NCBI RefSeq assembly: GCF_028389875.1
Contig: NC_084687.1
Coordinates: 6,298,157-6,362,156, forward strand
Direction of reading: 5' to 3'
Source of the DNA: Rhea pennata
Taxonomy: Eukaryota > Chordata > Aves > Rheiformes > Rheidae
DNA: 64,000 nucleotides
Shown here: positions 1 through 12,681 of the stretch, piece by piece
How positions within the stretch are numbered: the stretch's first letter is position 1
Layout of the letters: each line of letters starts with the position of its first letter
The notes under the pieces: model-generated
The model's input: only the letters and a program-made list of their open reading frames with translations
Databases searched by the model: none
Told to the model about the DNA's origin: nothing
Translations under genes and position numbers: made by a program

Positions 1-975
1 GTTGTGCTTCATGCGACACTGGCCTGAGTTAACCTGTAGCCCTATTTTCCATATGTAACCATGGTAACCTGAATTATCTTGCAGAGGTGCACATTAGCCC
101 GGTGGTAATAACACCCTGTTTGTCACAACTGTACCTACAACCCCACCGCGGGGCATACTTTCTTAATATGCACATCCGCGTTGCTTGAAACTGCAGAAAA
201 GGGAGATCATATTTGCAGGATTATCATTTCTAATATAAATCTAGCTGAGGCAGAGTGGGAGGTGGGGAGAAGGAAGAGGAAGAGTACGAATGCCAGAGCA
301 GTTCATACACAATACTGGCTCTCAGCAATATGATTAGTTACTTGGCAACCAGCAAAAGGTGTGTCAGAGTAGATGGGACACAAATACACACACCAGCTCC
401 TGCAACAGTTCAAGAACAGAGGAGAGGAAACCCACAATTAATACGGCTCACCTAATTTTGCCATGGAGCAGTTAAAAAGAAAAACGAAATCCCACTTGGA
501 AACAGCCTCCCCTGAGTGCATTATAACCTGGGATCATTTCATTCCTTTGCTGCCCAGTTCTTTAAAATGTTCTTCAGGCAGCAGCATTTAGTATAGTAAT
601 TGATGGAAAGAAAGTTACTTCTGCTGAGGTTCTGCCTATGGGGAACTTGCAGAGGGACGATGTCTGGGTACCGTGCTGAAAGCTGAGAACAAATGCTTTG
701 ACCATTTGGCCTAGCTTAACAGCTTTCACTATTACCACTGCTCGGGCACTGTGGATCAGTTTGATCCTAACAGTTAGTATTCCTCAAAAGATCAAGGCCT
801 TCAGATTTTGTAAAACTTAAATGATTAAAAAGGCTTTACAAAACCACTGTGTTGCTTAATAAGACCAAGGAGGAAAAAAAAAAAAAAAAGGAAACATGCA
901 AATTTGCTGCACTTCTACACAAAGTTATCAGCCCTGATAAGTCAAAAAGCCAATTCAAAATCAGGGAGATCTAAC

Positions 976-1019
976 ATAAAGTCTAAATAAAGTCTAAATA
1001 AAGTCTTCATAAAGTCTAA
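976..1019. repeat. 11-bp tandem repeat, four copies
   Basis: Unit ATAAAGTCTAA repeated four times head to tail; the third copy ends TTC instead of TAA. Confidence 0.9.
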
Positions 1020-2989
1020 AAACAAGATTAGAGGAAGAGATGCATATATCTTAAGTAATGAAAAAGATATGGATTCTAAAATTAGTCAAAATTAAGATTC
1101 TAACTTAGTAATATTAGAGGAAATGTAGTTTCTAAGCAGTAAATGACTGCTGAGCTGACAGACTTACACTGTAATTATGATAATCCTTGTTGCACTAAGA
1201 CGTCCAGACTTTAGTTCCAATTAGTTTCACATTGAGAGTTTCACCTCACACAAGAGAGTAAGCAAAGACATACATATATTCTTTTGTAAATGTACAAACA
1301 TGCTTTCCAGATTCATTCTGGTATTGCTCAGTAGTACTAAAGGGCTTGGTTTCATCTCTGAGGCAAAGAATTGCAGAGAAAAGCAAAGGTTGGTGAATGA
1401 GCTATCAAGAATTATCTACACATGAACAGAGTTGCCCAGGAGATGCAATGGGCACCCAGTGATAGGCTATTAACTTTCAAGGACTAGCAGCCAAAGAAAG
1501 CAAAGCGTGGGGAAACAGCGTGCTGGGAGCGAGAAACAAAAAAGCGAGATGTCAGCACATGGTGGCAATTCTGCTTCCCAGTGCAAAGCCAGAAAGAAAT
1601 TCTGCATGAATTGGGATGGAAAGAGAGGCTGTGATTCTCACAGCAACATATGCCTTAACCTTGCTGCTCCGTTTTGATCAGCTTTCCTGTGGTCCCCAAC
1701 CAACTATAAACCAGCAATAGAGCTTTTCTCCTTTTGAAAGTGCTGTCTTGTGTTACTACACACATCTGCATAATGTTTAGCTTTCAAAGAGGCAGATCTA
1801 TGGCAGTGTAGAAGGTCTCGAATATTTATAAATAGTTAAGGCATCTGTGAAATGGGAACTTGTGCAGGAAAGTGTCTTGGCATTTAAGACACCCCACTTA
1901 GATTCATCAATAGGCCTTGGGCAAGAAGAGGGAGGTGCTGAAGGGGGATAAGAGGGAAGCAGATTGGACATGACAGGTGAAAATAAGGCCATCAGGTGCA
2001 CACACCACTGAGCCAGGAATCACTGAGACCTAAATCTTGGTCTTCTCCGAGACACATGATCTTTAATCAGGGCTACCTCATGGGACTTCCAGCGTCCCAG
2101 ATGGCTTGCTTTTCAGCTAGGAAAATAAAGAGCTGCTCTTGTAAGCACTTCCCTCTCTGACATGCCACAAACCCATTCTAAAATGTTATACTGGAGATCT
2201 TCAACTTGCTTTTTAGAAACCTGTAGAGTATTTCTTCACCTCTCCAAACTGCATTTATAGGGTGAAATGTACATGCCATCTGCAATAGGAGTGTAGGTTC
2301 TTACAAAAACAAAAGACACAACCCTGCTCCTGGACACACAATCTCAAAGGCTCTAACCACAGCTTCCAGCTTTGTCCAAGCTAGATCCTTAGTGATCAGG
2401 GATGCTTCTGATAGATTCACAGCAATTTCTGTAAAATTTCATACTCATCATGCATTTGGTAAAAAGCTGTTTGCTTTTTACCAAAAAAAAAAGCAGACTG
2501 TGATCTCAGCTGTCCCAGATGCCTGAAGATGCACTCAAAACTGTGTTTTAATGGTTCATCTTTAAGCAAGGCTATACACACACGTATGCAATTGCAGTAG
2601 TCCAATTTTGGCTAGTGAACGCCGCTGGCATGGCCATTCCTGTGAACAAAGCTATGTGCGCCCTACAAGAAAAGTAGCCTTGCTGTGTTACGCCCTAACG
2701 TGTACAAATGAGCATTTGTTTCTGCACAGCCTTGATACTAAAACTGCTAACCCAATGGCTGAAATTTGGGTTATACAATGCCATCACTGCCATGAAAAAC
2801 TGGAGTTAAGATGAGGTTATCCAAGATGAGAACTGATGATGGCCTATAATTGCCTCTGGAGGATGTTTGCACTGCCTGTAACACACCTTTTTTTTAGTGC
2901 AGGTGAAAAGTAAAAGTCCTGATGCTCAAATGTACATAAGCACAGAGGCCAGAATGCTAAAAGTTTCTTGAATTGTTCAGTGTGTTCAC

Positions 2990-3260
2990 AAATGCTCTGG
3001 AAATTGAGGACATAGTGAGTTGGCAACATTGGCAAATGATACAAAATCAGTGAGGTTCCGTGGTAAAACAGACAGTGAAGAGTAGAAAAGGGGATCCCAT
3101 GATGTGCAGTGTCTGGACAAAAAAGTAACTGACTAAATTCAGAATTTGTAGGTTCAAAGTGATGCATGTAAATAAAGAATGCTCTGTGCACATTCAGGTA
3201 AGAGATGGATTGGAACTCGGAAAGTCCCCAGACAGCTAACTACTGGATGTGGGAAGGACT
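2990..3260 (+). mobile_element. Possible old CR1-type LINE coding fragment
   Basis: The words ggcaaatgatacaaaatcag and caaagtgatgcatgtaaata occur in the order and spacing seen near the end of CR1/L3 reverse-transcriptase genes. Highly decayed; a guess from pattern only. Confidence 0.3.
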
Positions 3261-6200
3261 GTAAATACCTCTTTCTATACCTTTTCCCCAGGCTTTCCCT
3301 GCCAGGCACTCCTAACGATAGGATATCCAGCATGCTGGATTTGAGCTGTCCCAGTAGGGTATTTCTAATGGTCTTAACATTTGCATCATTCCACTTAGGT
3401 GATAAACACTACTGAGCACGCAGACCGACGGTCCACGTTCACAGAGCACTGTGAAACTGTATGTTGCAATATAAACACACAGGGGAAAAGTTTTGCGTTG
3501 TATCAGGCCACAATTCATATTCATTTCACAGTCCAGTAAGCCAACCCTGAAAACTGCACAATTATAACACTTTTAAAGGGTGCAAAACCTATGCTGTTAC
3601 TTCTATCAATGCTTTATGAAAATAGCCTGCTGACTGGTATGCAATCTAAAGGCTACGGCATTAAAATGGAACCAGGTAAGAAAGTACAGGACTGTACGAG
3701 GAACACGAAGGCATGCTCTGAGAACAGTTATCTCTTTTCCAGAATGCTGACATAATTCCTAGAGCACAAGGAACAAAAGCTTTCTTCTGACAGGCTCTGT
3801 AGATACATTTTGCAGGGAGCATGAGACAGGGAAATCTATCACATTGAGGTGACTGACAGTTTGAAGGGAGCTGCTTGGAGTGGCCCGAGGACCATGGATC
3901 AGTGAGCGTCAGTGATGGAGATGTAGTAATTTGATGACTGGAGAAAATGTCACTGAAGGAAACTGCTGTAACTCAAATTGCCAGCACACAGATGCCTTAT
4001 AACTTTGGACCACTGCAGAGGAACAGAAACACAAGTCGTGTCATCAAGAACACACAAGTTTGAGAAAGACCTACTACTTTTTAATAGCATGTGAAAAAAA
4101 AATTGACTTTCCATCTCCATGGTAACTTCTTTCTTAAAAGCACTTTTAATGCAATTTGTTTTCTGTTCTTGTAGCTTCTTTACCAGTTTTAGAATAGAGC
4201 AGTCAAGGTTGAAGCGCTGGTAACAAACTACAGCAGGACAGCAGAAGAGAAACTGTGTTTGGCTACAAGTGACAAGTAGAGCTTCTGTCTCCTCCAAGGA
4301 GGTATCTGTGTTATCATCACTAAGCTGAATATATGCTGAATGATTGCTGACCTCAGAAGAAAGCAAAAAGCAAACTACCTCCTGAAGACTGCAAAAGGGG
4401 ATCAGCACTGCTGCAGCCTCTCTCCTTGCAGGTGGTGGTATGTAGTTACTTCTAGGAGAGGTACCATCCTAGGATGGATCCCTATGGTTATACTCCAAAG
4501 GGCCTTGGTTTACAATGGTAGCATCATTTTAGATAATTATTCATGTCAGTCTTTGCTGCTCTTGGCATCAATATATCTTTTAGTGTTACTTGTATTCTCT
4601 TTTTCAAAGGCATGTTAAAAGGAAATTAAAGGATGATGTAGTTTTATAAAACCCTGCTCTAATTTAACAGAGCTATATGAAGAAAGGAAGTTATCTTGGC
4701 TAGAACGCCTTGCTCAAATGGACCGTGAACACAGCTACAGGATACTTTGCTAGCAACAGATAATGTAGGTAAGAAACACTTTGTCAAATGGGCAGTGTAT
4801 GGAAACAAGTCTGAGCAAAAGAAACTTAAGCCTCTTAAATATTAACGTTCCAAAAATAAACACTTGTTTATATAATGATTGGGTCATTGCTGCAGAACAC
4901 GGGAGTTGGCAGCATTGTACCGAAAAAGGCACTACGAAATTCAGACCTCATCTTTTATAGAGGGCACTGAACCTCCCTCACTAGCAGACTCTGAAGCATG
5001 CCACCTCGTACCATCCGGACTTTTTGCTCACTGATTTTTCTCTCAGGCCTCTCGCCCTGTTAATACCCAGACCTGCTACACCAGCCTGCCCTGCCCTGCC
5101 CAGCCCTGTGCAACAAGCCAGTCAGAGGCCACGTGCTGGCCAGGCACACTACGCAGGGGGCTGCCGACGGAGAGCCACGCGCGGTTAACGGGTGTCATTC
5201 CACCTGCTGCACGTGCAGGGATCCGGGCTTTCCTGGCACAGGAAAGCAAAGGGCTGCTTTGAAGACTAACCCTAAAACTCAGGTCCTGATCCTTTCTGCT
5301 CATTAGAACATCCACTGGGGTGGGCGGGGGTGGAAAAGCAAGAACGTTCATACTAGTCCTCCCCAGTGCCTCCCCCCCCCAAACTGTCCTTCCCTTGCAC
5401 TGTTCTTTACAGTGAGAACGCTTTCAAAGGAACAAAGCCAATCTAGGTGCCCACGTCTCTCAAGAAGTATGGCAACTGGGTGCAAGGCTTCTGTTTGCAC
5501 CCTGAGAAGTGGACTCCCTCTTGCATTCCTTATGAAGCTGCTCTGGACAGCCTCCTTTTCTCTTGTCATGCAGATTGATGCTGCTAGCTGCGGTTGCCTC
5601 CTGGCTTGGGGACCATTCTGCAGTGACAACAGCAGCCCTTAAGCTTCAGGATGGCTGGGCAGCTTTTTCTGCCTTTTCTGGGGAATAGATAGTGAACAGG
5701 ATGAGGACTGCAGGCTCTGAGTTGGATTTTGTGGATGTAAACGATGCAAACTGAATTATTTTCAGAACGAGGAATGAAACTATTAATGAAGTAACAAGAA
5801 GTCTGCAGTCACTTTAGAAAATAATGGAATAATATGAGAGATTAAATATACCATGGTACAACTTCAGAGGAAAAGGTATGCTGGAATGAGTCAAATATCA
5901 CTGATTTTTCAGCTTTGTTAATAATTAAGTAATACCATGGCGAGTTACCTGTAAGAAAAATGCACATGCAAAATATAGAAAATAATTTTATGGAGCTTCT
6001 GAGCTACAGAGTATCTCTAAAAAGCCTTCTAGAGAGCCTTTTACTATGTTACTAGACACACCTTTATTTATTATTTTTTAAGAAAAGAGCACAGAAGAAC
6101 TTAATCCAAACTAAATATTTAACCAAATAGCAATTAACTAACAATGATCAGTGGTAAACAGTGCTAGTCCCAGGCTGAACTGGGACTTTAGAGCCCATAT

Positions 6201-6817
6201 ATCTGGGCTAAAACTGCCTGAGGGGAAAAGCAAGTTTATTGAGTAAACTTTGCCTAAGCCACCTTGCTATAAAAGCAGTCTACAAACAGAAACAACATCA
6301 TATATTCTGAGAGAAAAAAAGCAAAGAGCAAGAACATAATCTATTGCATGGAAGTTACAATGCTTTATGGAGCAATTATCCCTAAAATAAAAGCACAGAA
6401 AACACAATGCTCTAAAGCAGATGCTTTCAACCTTCCATGGCCTTGTCTTAAAACAGGATCAAGTGAGGCACCCCTTAGTTCCACCCATTGTTCCCATTTA
6501 AAGATCCACTAGGCAGGAGCGAGACCACGTGGAGTTTTTCTCCATGTGGACCCGTTTGTCCAAACGTAACAAGATTCTGCTTATTTTATTCTACTTTTTT
6601 TTAATCACTATTATTTTTAATCACTCTCCTCGCTGCGGGGAAGCGGCAGCCAGCCCGGGGCGGGGGGAAGCCTCTCACCCGAAACCCTCGACCACAAAGC
6701 CCGCAGCGTGTGCGCGGGGCCCTCCGGCTGCTGCCCGGGAGCCTCGGCGGCCGCCGGCTCTCGGCGCGGCGGCTCCCGGGGAGCAGCAGCTGGCGGCCCC
6801 GAGGCCGCGGCGTTCGT

Positions 6818-6849
6818 GCCCGGCCCGGCCCGGCCCGGCCCGGCCCGGC
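6818..6849. repeat. (CGGCC)n pentanucleotide repeat
   Basis: About six uninterrupted copies of a 5-bp GC unit inside the CpG island at 6.6-7.5 kb. Confidence 0.9.
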
Positions 6850-6897
6850 GCTCTCTGCGGGAAGGGTGCACTGACACCGCGGCCAGGGGCTGGGGCA

Positions 6898-7180
6898 TGG
6901 GGGTCCCGGGGCCGGGCGATCCCGGGGAAAGGGAGTCCTGGGAGAAGGGGATCCCGGGGAAAGGGGATCCCAGCGGAGGGGATCTCAGGGGAGGGGATCC
7001 CAGGGGAAGGGGGTTCTAGGGGAAGGGGGGTCCCGGGGCGGCCCCGCGGCGTTACCTGCCCGGCTGCGCCCGCGCGGCGCGCAGCGTCCCCGGCGCATCC
7101 CCGGCGCACCCCCGGCGCGGCGCGCAGCATCCCCGGCGCATCCCCGGCGCATCCCCGGCGCGGCCCCCGGCGCGGCGCGG
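6898..7180. repeat. Two adjacent GC-rich degenerate minisatellites
   Basis: First part: variants of GGGGATCCCGGGGAAAG about every 17-18 bases (6898-7045). Second part: variants of CATCCCCGGCG (7072-7172). Confidence 0.8.
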
Positions 7181-10100
7181 CCGTGCCGCAGCGGCCCCCG
7201 CGCTGCCATTGGCTGCGGCGGATGCAGCGCGGCCGCCCCCGCGCCGGGCGGAGCGCGGCGGAGGCGGCGGCGGCGGCCGCGGGGCAGCAGCGCGGGGCAG
7301 CGCCGCGGGCCCTGCGCGCCCGCGGAGCGGCGCTGCGCCGCTGCGGGGCCCAGGTCAACCCGGCGCGGACTACAGCTCCCAGGAGGCAGCGAGCCCCGCG
7401 GCGGCGGGGACAGCGCGGGCGCTCCGCCGCGTGGTTTCCCTGCCCTTTCTCGGAGGACTTAGCGTGTCCCGGTCGGGGGAGTTCCCAAGAGGCTTGTTAA
7501 AATCTTGCACTGGAGAGACCAGTCTGTTTTGGGATCTTCTTCAATAAAAAAGCAGAAGGAAGAGAAAGGCATTCGGAAGGTCGGTTTTAAAATGCCGTTA
7601 ATTCTTTTCGGTTCTGTGTGTTGCTACGGATCTGTATGGCCTCCTTCCAGTAGCTGCACAGTCATTAGTGGGTGTTATTCTTGCTACCTCTTAGGAGGCA
7701 GAGGGATAATCATCCCCTTTTAACAACTGGAAACGCAGCATAGATTAAGTGATTTGCTGACAGGCACATAAGAAAATCGTGCTAGTCAAGCGTTTGCTCA
7801 ATTATGCCATCCTTGTAACTGCATGATTCCCTGTGTGATTCCAAACACAGAGCACATTCCCTGCACAGAGGTTCATCTCTAACTACAGGGCGTACATCTC
7901 ACACTAACAGGCACCCACGCATCTGTGGCAGTGCAAATTATACTGTTCTTTATCCTGTCCATTAGGGCAGGAGCTCTACAAACACAAAACAAAATGACAG
8001 CTCATGTCCTTGGAGGTGGCAAGGGACCACAGCTGCAGGTGGGCAGGAGCACAGGACATGCAGATACGAGCACAAGATCTTATGACTGAAAAAAATCATG
8101 CTGATGTGCATGGGGTTGCTGCTGCATGGACATGTACTCCTGCACGCGCAGCCGTAGCCAAACGCTGCTCCTGCAAAGGAGTGCAGCTCCCTGCCTGGCA
8201 TTTCACGGGACGCCTGTTGGTACACAGGAGGGAGCGCGCAGCTCAGTGGAAATTCCCCAAAGGAGTCAGCGCCCGGCCTTGAGAGATGAATGAATCTTCC
8301 TGGAAGCGGCCTGGAGCCGGACGCCGCAATCTCAGCGCAGTGCTGCCGCCGGAGCAAGCCGCCCGTGTTTCCGTCGGAGCTGTTGCAGAGGATAAGCTGG
8401 AGGAAAGAGGTTAACAGCCAGCACCGAGGGAAGTGGGCTGAGATGGCAGCTGCCCCCCTCTGCTCTGCGCCCTCAGCCTGCTGTCTGCGTCATCCGCGGC
8501 GTGTTTTTCAGGCTGCCCTGTCCTCATTTGAATCGGCCCTGCCTGCCCGGCCTCGTAATCCGCCACTAAGTGGGACTGCCGATGAATGCTGTGATAAATT
8601 TAGAAAGAAATCTTTGTGTGGGTCACAAAAAAAAGCAGCACGGATTGTAGAATTTGAGAAGAAACAGAACAGTGCAACTCAGTTTGAGTCCTTTGCCATT
8701 TATGTTTTATGCATTTGGCCTGTGAAACAAGATTTAATGCTCAGTTTCTTACAGGAAAAGGCAAGAAGGATCCGCAGGGATTTTAGGTGGTGCTTACTCC
8801 TCTGATGTTTATAACCCATGGATTTCTTAATATAAAACCAGCCAGTTTTAACAAATATTAGCAGAAAAGGTTGTAAGGAAAGAGAGATCTTTGTCTCTTA
8901 CTTGCTTAATTAACCAGCTCTCTGCAGCAGGAACTGGGCCCGAGCAGAACGTTCCAGGCGATGTGACATTTCAGCCGGAGCCTCTTAAAGAGCAAGTTTA
9001 CCTTTACCTAACGTGAGTTTATATACAGAAGTGCGGATGGAAGTTTTGCTTAATTCCTCTTTCACGATCTTCGGACTCCTGCCTGCCACAATAGCGTTGT
9101 TCCCTAGGAATTTGCTTCTGTTATTGTTTTAAATTGTTTTTAAACAAAAAATAGTGGTGCAAAGCCTCTCATGAAATCATGAATCCAACACCAGTTTCCA
9201 TACTGAAAGTCTGAATATTGTTCAAAACCATTTGCCCATAAATTATATCATACTAGTGTAAAAAAGGAAATGAACTTTCTGAATGATTTTCCTTTAATAA
9301 GCTATTAAGAATGTGTATTGCTAATTAAACTATTAATTAGACGTCTTATCATTTCTCAACACGTTAGCATGTTGCCAAAGCAGCAGTAAGCCTTTGGGGC
9401 AAGCAGAAGATAAGAGAAGAAGGAAGATGCAAACAAGAAGATTAAAAAAAAATTCACAAGTATAACAACCAGCTATAGCAAATAAATAAGCAAGGGTAAT
9501 GTATTGTCATTTACAGGGCTAAAAATAGCCTGAAGGTAAATTCACTAGGTAAAAGCCCTTAGGGCAGCTAATACATCTTATGCAATACAAAAGACACATA
9601 CTATGAACCTTTTCAAACCTTTTTTTTTTTCTGCAGTTAGAGTGAGAAGCCAGAACTAGTCTCCTTTTTTTCCCAACAATACAGTTTTCTTTTAGAAAAA
9701 GAACAGAAAACTGTTATTTTTTCTTTCTGAGAAAAAAACATGTAAGATTTTCAATAGGAAAATCTTAAACACATATAATTTCCTCATCTTATTCCACACC
9801 TTTCTCCCATGAAAACAACCCTCTCCCCAGAAGCAGAGTGCCAGACTTACTTACCCAGTCTTGCCTCATCTGTTTTCTCCTGCTAAAAGGACTGTCAGAA
9901 ACCTTCAAAACCCTGCAGCAATCTGCACACTTTTGCTGTACCTGAGGAGGCAAACGAACTGGCTTCCTTTTGCCTTTGTGGGACATCTTCAAGAAATTTC
10001 CCTGGAGGGAGAAGTTACTAAAATAGAGCTGGATGCAGACCCCAGGGAATCCCTAACTGAGCTTACGGGAACGACGTGGGCTTGCAGCAGTGAAACACGG

Positions 10101-12623
10101 GAGCAGAAAGCAGCAGGACTTCGCTGCCTGTTTTGATGAGGGAACGGGTCCAAGTGGCCCGGCAGCAGTCATTGCCATCTGCAGCTGGGCACCACTCCGG
10201 TGATCCTCCTCACCGCAGCCGTGACCGGCGACGTGGCCCCGTGCACGGGCTCGGAGCCGCATCCAGCACCCAGAGCTGCGGTAGTGGCTGCGAGCGAGGG
10301 CTTCTCTTCCTAGACCACCACCATGTGTGTCACCAAGCAATACCAGCAGATAAAGACCTCTGAAGGAAGGAAGAGGGGCTTCACAGGCATCTCTATACCA
10401 ATCCTGGAGCGACATTTTCATCTACAACCTCTGTACATCATGGAGAATCCAAGGAAACGTCAAAATAAAGGTCTGGGACAAGATCAGAGTCTCTGCTCCA
10501 CCACCCCAGGCAACACCAGTTCCTTCATCTGAGCTCTGTCTACCGTTCCTAACATTTTGTCTGTGGCGGAGATAAATACATGGAGACAAATTGCTAGCTG
10601 CAACCTAACGTGGACAAGGCTTATTTGGGTACTGCAGATGACCTTGTCTTTCCCCTCAGTCAGGAGAGCTGGGCATTCCCACTAGGCAGAGAGTGCCTTG
10701 AAAACCTTTCCCAAATGACAGACTTGGAAAGTCTTTTCCAGAGACCACATGGATGACAGAAAGCAGTGAATTTCCTTTTTCTCCCCGCTCCTCTCCCCTC
10801 AGGATGCTGAGCAGGTTCTAGTTTGTTGAAATGCTCGGCATTGAAGGTTCTCCAGCTGAGAATACTTTAAGTCTTTCAGAACTTTCATGGAAATAGTCTC
10901 TATATTTTTAATCGTATTTGGCATTTGTTCCCTCCTTCACTCTAAAAAAATAATGACCTTACTCTCTATCTTCCTCGAAAGCTGTCCCCCTCCTCTGGAT
11001 AGGTAGACATCTGCTCTGCGGATAAAGAATGCACAGCGCATTATTTAACACTTCCACGTTCTCACTCCTTTTATTGACTGTTCATCCCCCCGGCTGCCTT
11101 GCTGGGTAATTACACGCTAGGAATTCCTCTCCTGGAGCGGCGGGTGAGAAGCAGCAGGAAGCAAGAGGTGTAAACTTGTGGGGGTATGCTCAGCAAAATG
11201 ACTCTCCTGGTAATATCTATTGACCTTGCCATTTAATAAAAAGACAAGGGTGCCTCCAGCTTCACTTTGAGGGCATGGGTTCAGCTGGCTTTCCAGGGGA
11301 ACTGTGTCAGGGCAGAAGTGATTGGCTTTTGTTGTCCTTATTAACCATGGGCCACGGAAGTGCCTAGGACTCCCAGCCATGCACCGTAACCAGGTGCCGT
11401 GAAAGCACAGAGCAGGTAGTCCCTGCCCAAAGAGCTTGAAATCTGAAATGGAAAGAGCAGGTGAATGTAAGAACACGAGAACGGCTCTATTTATCAGCCC
11501 AAAGGTCCCTTCACCACTGCTTGTTTTGTTTGAGAGCTTTCAGTCCTGATTTACACTAATGAGCGCTCATACATGTCTCCCATCCCTAGATTTGCAAGAA
11601 GAGCGTATTAAAATGTTTTTAGAGCCCAGTTCTTCAGCATTTGTCTTTGACAGTTTATCTCAGGAGAAAGATAATCTCATTTACCACTGTTACTGCAAAT
11701 CAAAACACCAGCAAATTAAATGGATTTGAAGGCTAAGATTAAAGACAGAATTAAACCACCTGTGAAGTGCCTGTAATGCAAATAGTTGTAAATATACTTT
11801 TTTTTTTCCTGAGGATGGAAAAGCTCTGAACAAATGTTCTTCCCTTTACTTGGAAGGCAAAGACGGAAATATCAAATCACTGCAGGCGGATTATGAACAC
11901 AGACATAATATTGTGCCTGTTTCTTTCTCAGTGGTAAGAAAAGGAGAAAAAAGAAAATGTGTTTGAACATTACCCTTAATCAACTAGGGGAAACATCTTT
12001 ATGGCCAGTTGATGATGAATGAGCTGTTGGTTGACTCAAAATTTTAGTACAGCACCCTGTGAATTCAGCTGGACTGGCAAAAGGGAGTTTGGTGAGGAGA
12101 CCCTAGATCCAATTTGAGTCTCTCCAGCCCAGGCACAGGATGGCCCCTTGCTCCATCCTCACTGCTGTGGTAGTTTGATATTTCTTCTGCTGGCAGTCAC
12201 CTGAAGTTTATCAAAATACGTTATCAAAAACCTGCCATTTATACATTCTTTTTGCTTGGATTAAAAAGCTCTCATGGTCTTACAGCAGATGGTACAGCAA
12301 ATATTGTAGAACTCCCACACAAATTTTGGAGAATAAAGCATTTAACAAGCAGATGGAAAGTGGATAGATGAAAACTTCATTTTAGATGTTCACTATTCCT
12401 AGAATATGAGCTTTGAAGCCCACTGTATGCATTACTTTTTTCAAAAGTTTATTATGGACAATGCCTTGGCTAAATTGTTTGCACCCTGAGATGCAGCAGT
12501 GTATACAGTATAGCTTGGTATTGCTTCTGACAGGGAGCCACTGCCGTTACATAAATACAAATTTGACTCTAGAGCAAAGTAGTATATGTTTTAACAGCAC
12601 ACAACCAGCAGATAGCAGCATTG

Positions 12624-12626
<3 letters not shown>

Positions 12627-12669
<43 letters not shown>

Positions 12670-12681
12670 ATATATATATAT
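12627..12681. repeat. (TG)n followed by (TA)n microsatellite
   Basis: About 19 TG units, then a short TA run. Open frames here on both strands are artefacts of the repeat. Confidence 0.97.

Larger units (their letters stand above)
1..6600. other. Left intergenic DNA
   Basis: AT-rich single-copy DNA with only short open frames of random character. Contents: an 11-bp tandem repeat (976-1019), a possible old CR1 coding fragment near 3.0-3.26 kb, and short homopolymer runs. No gene was recognised. Confidence 0.7.
6630..7480. promoter_or_regulatory. CpG island with promoter-type motifs, no gene assigned
   Basis: An abrupt GC/CpG block between AT-rich flanks. It holds an inverted CCAAT box (ATTGG at 7208-7212) and a near-consensus ZNF143/Staf motif, ACTACAGCTCCCAGGAGGC, at 7369-7387. 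GC minisatellites fill 6818-7180. The 323-codon plus-strand open frame over the island (from 6529) looks like GC-rich chance coding. Confidence 0.6.

Noticed and set aside
6529-7500. 323-codon plus-strand open frame with a hydrophobic start
   Set aside because: The frame runs through GC minisatellites, both strands have equally long frames, composition is Ala/Arg/Pro/Gly noise, and no family is recognisable.
8290-8805. 171-codon plus-strand open frame
   Set aside because: No domain or family recognised, no promoter or splice context; chance length in mixed DNA.
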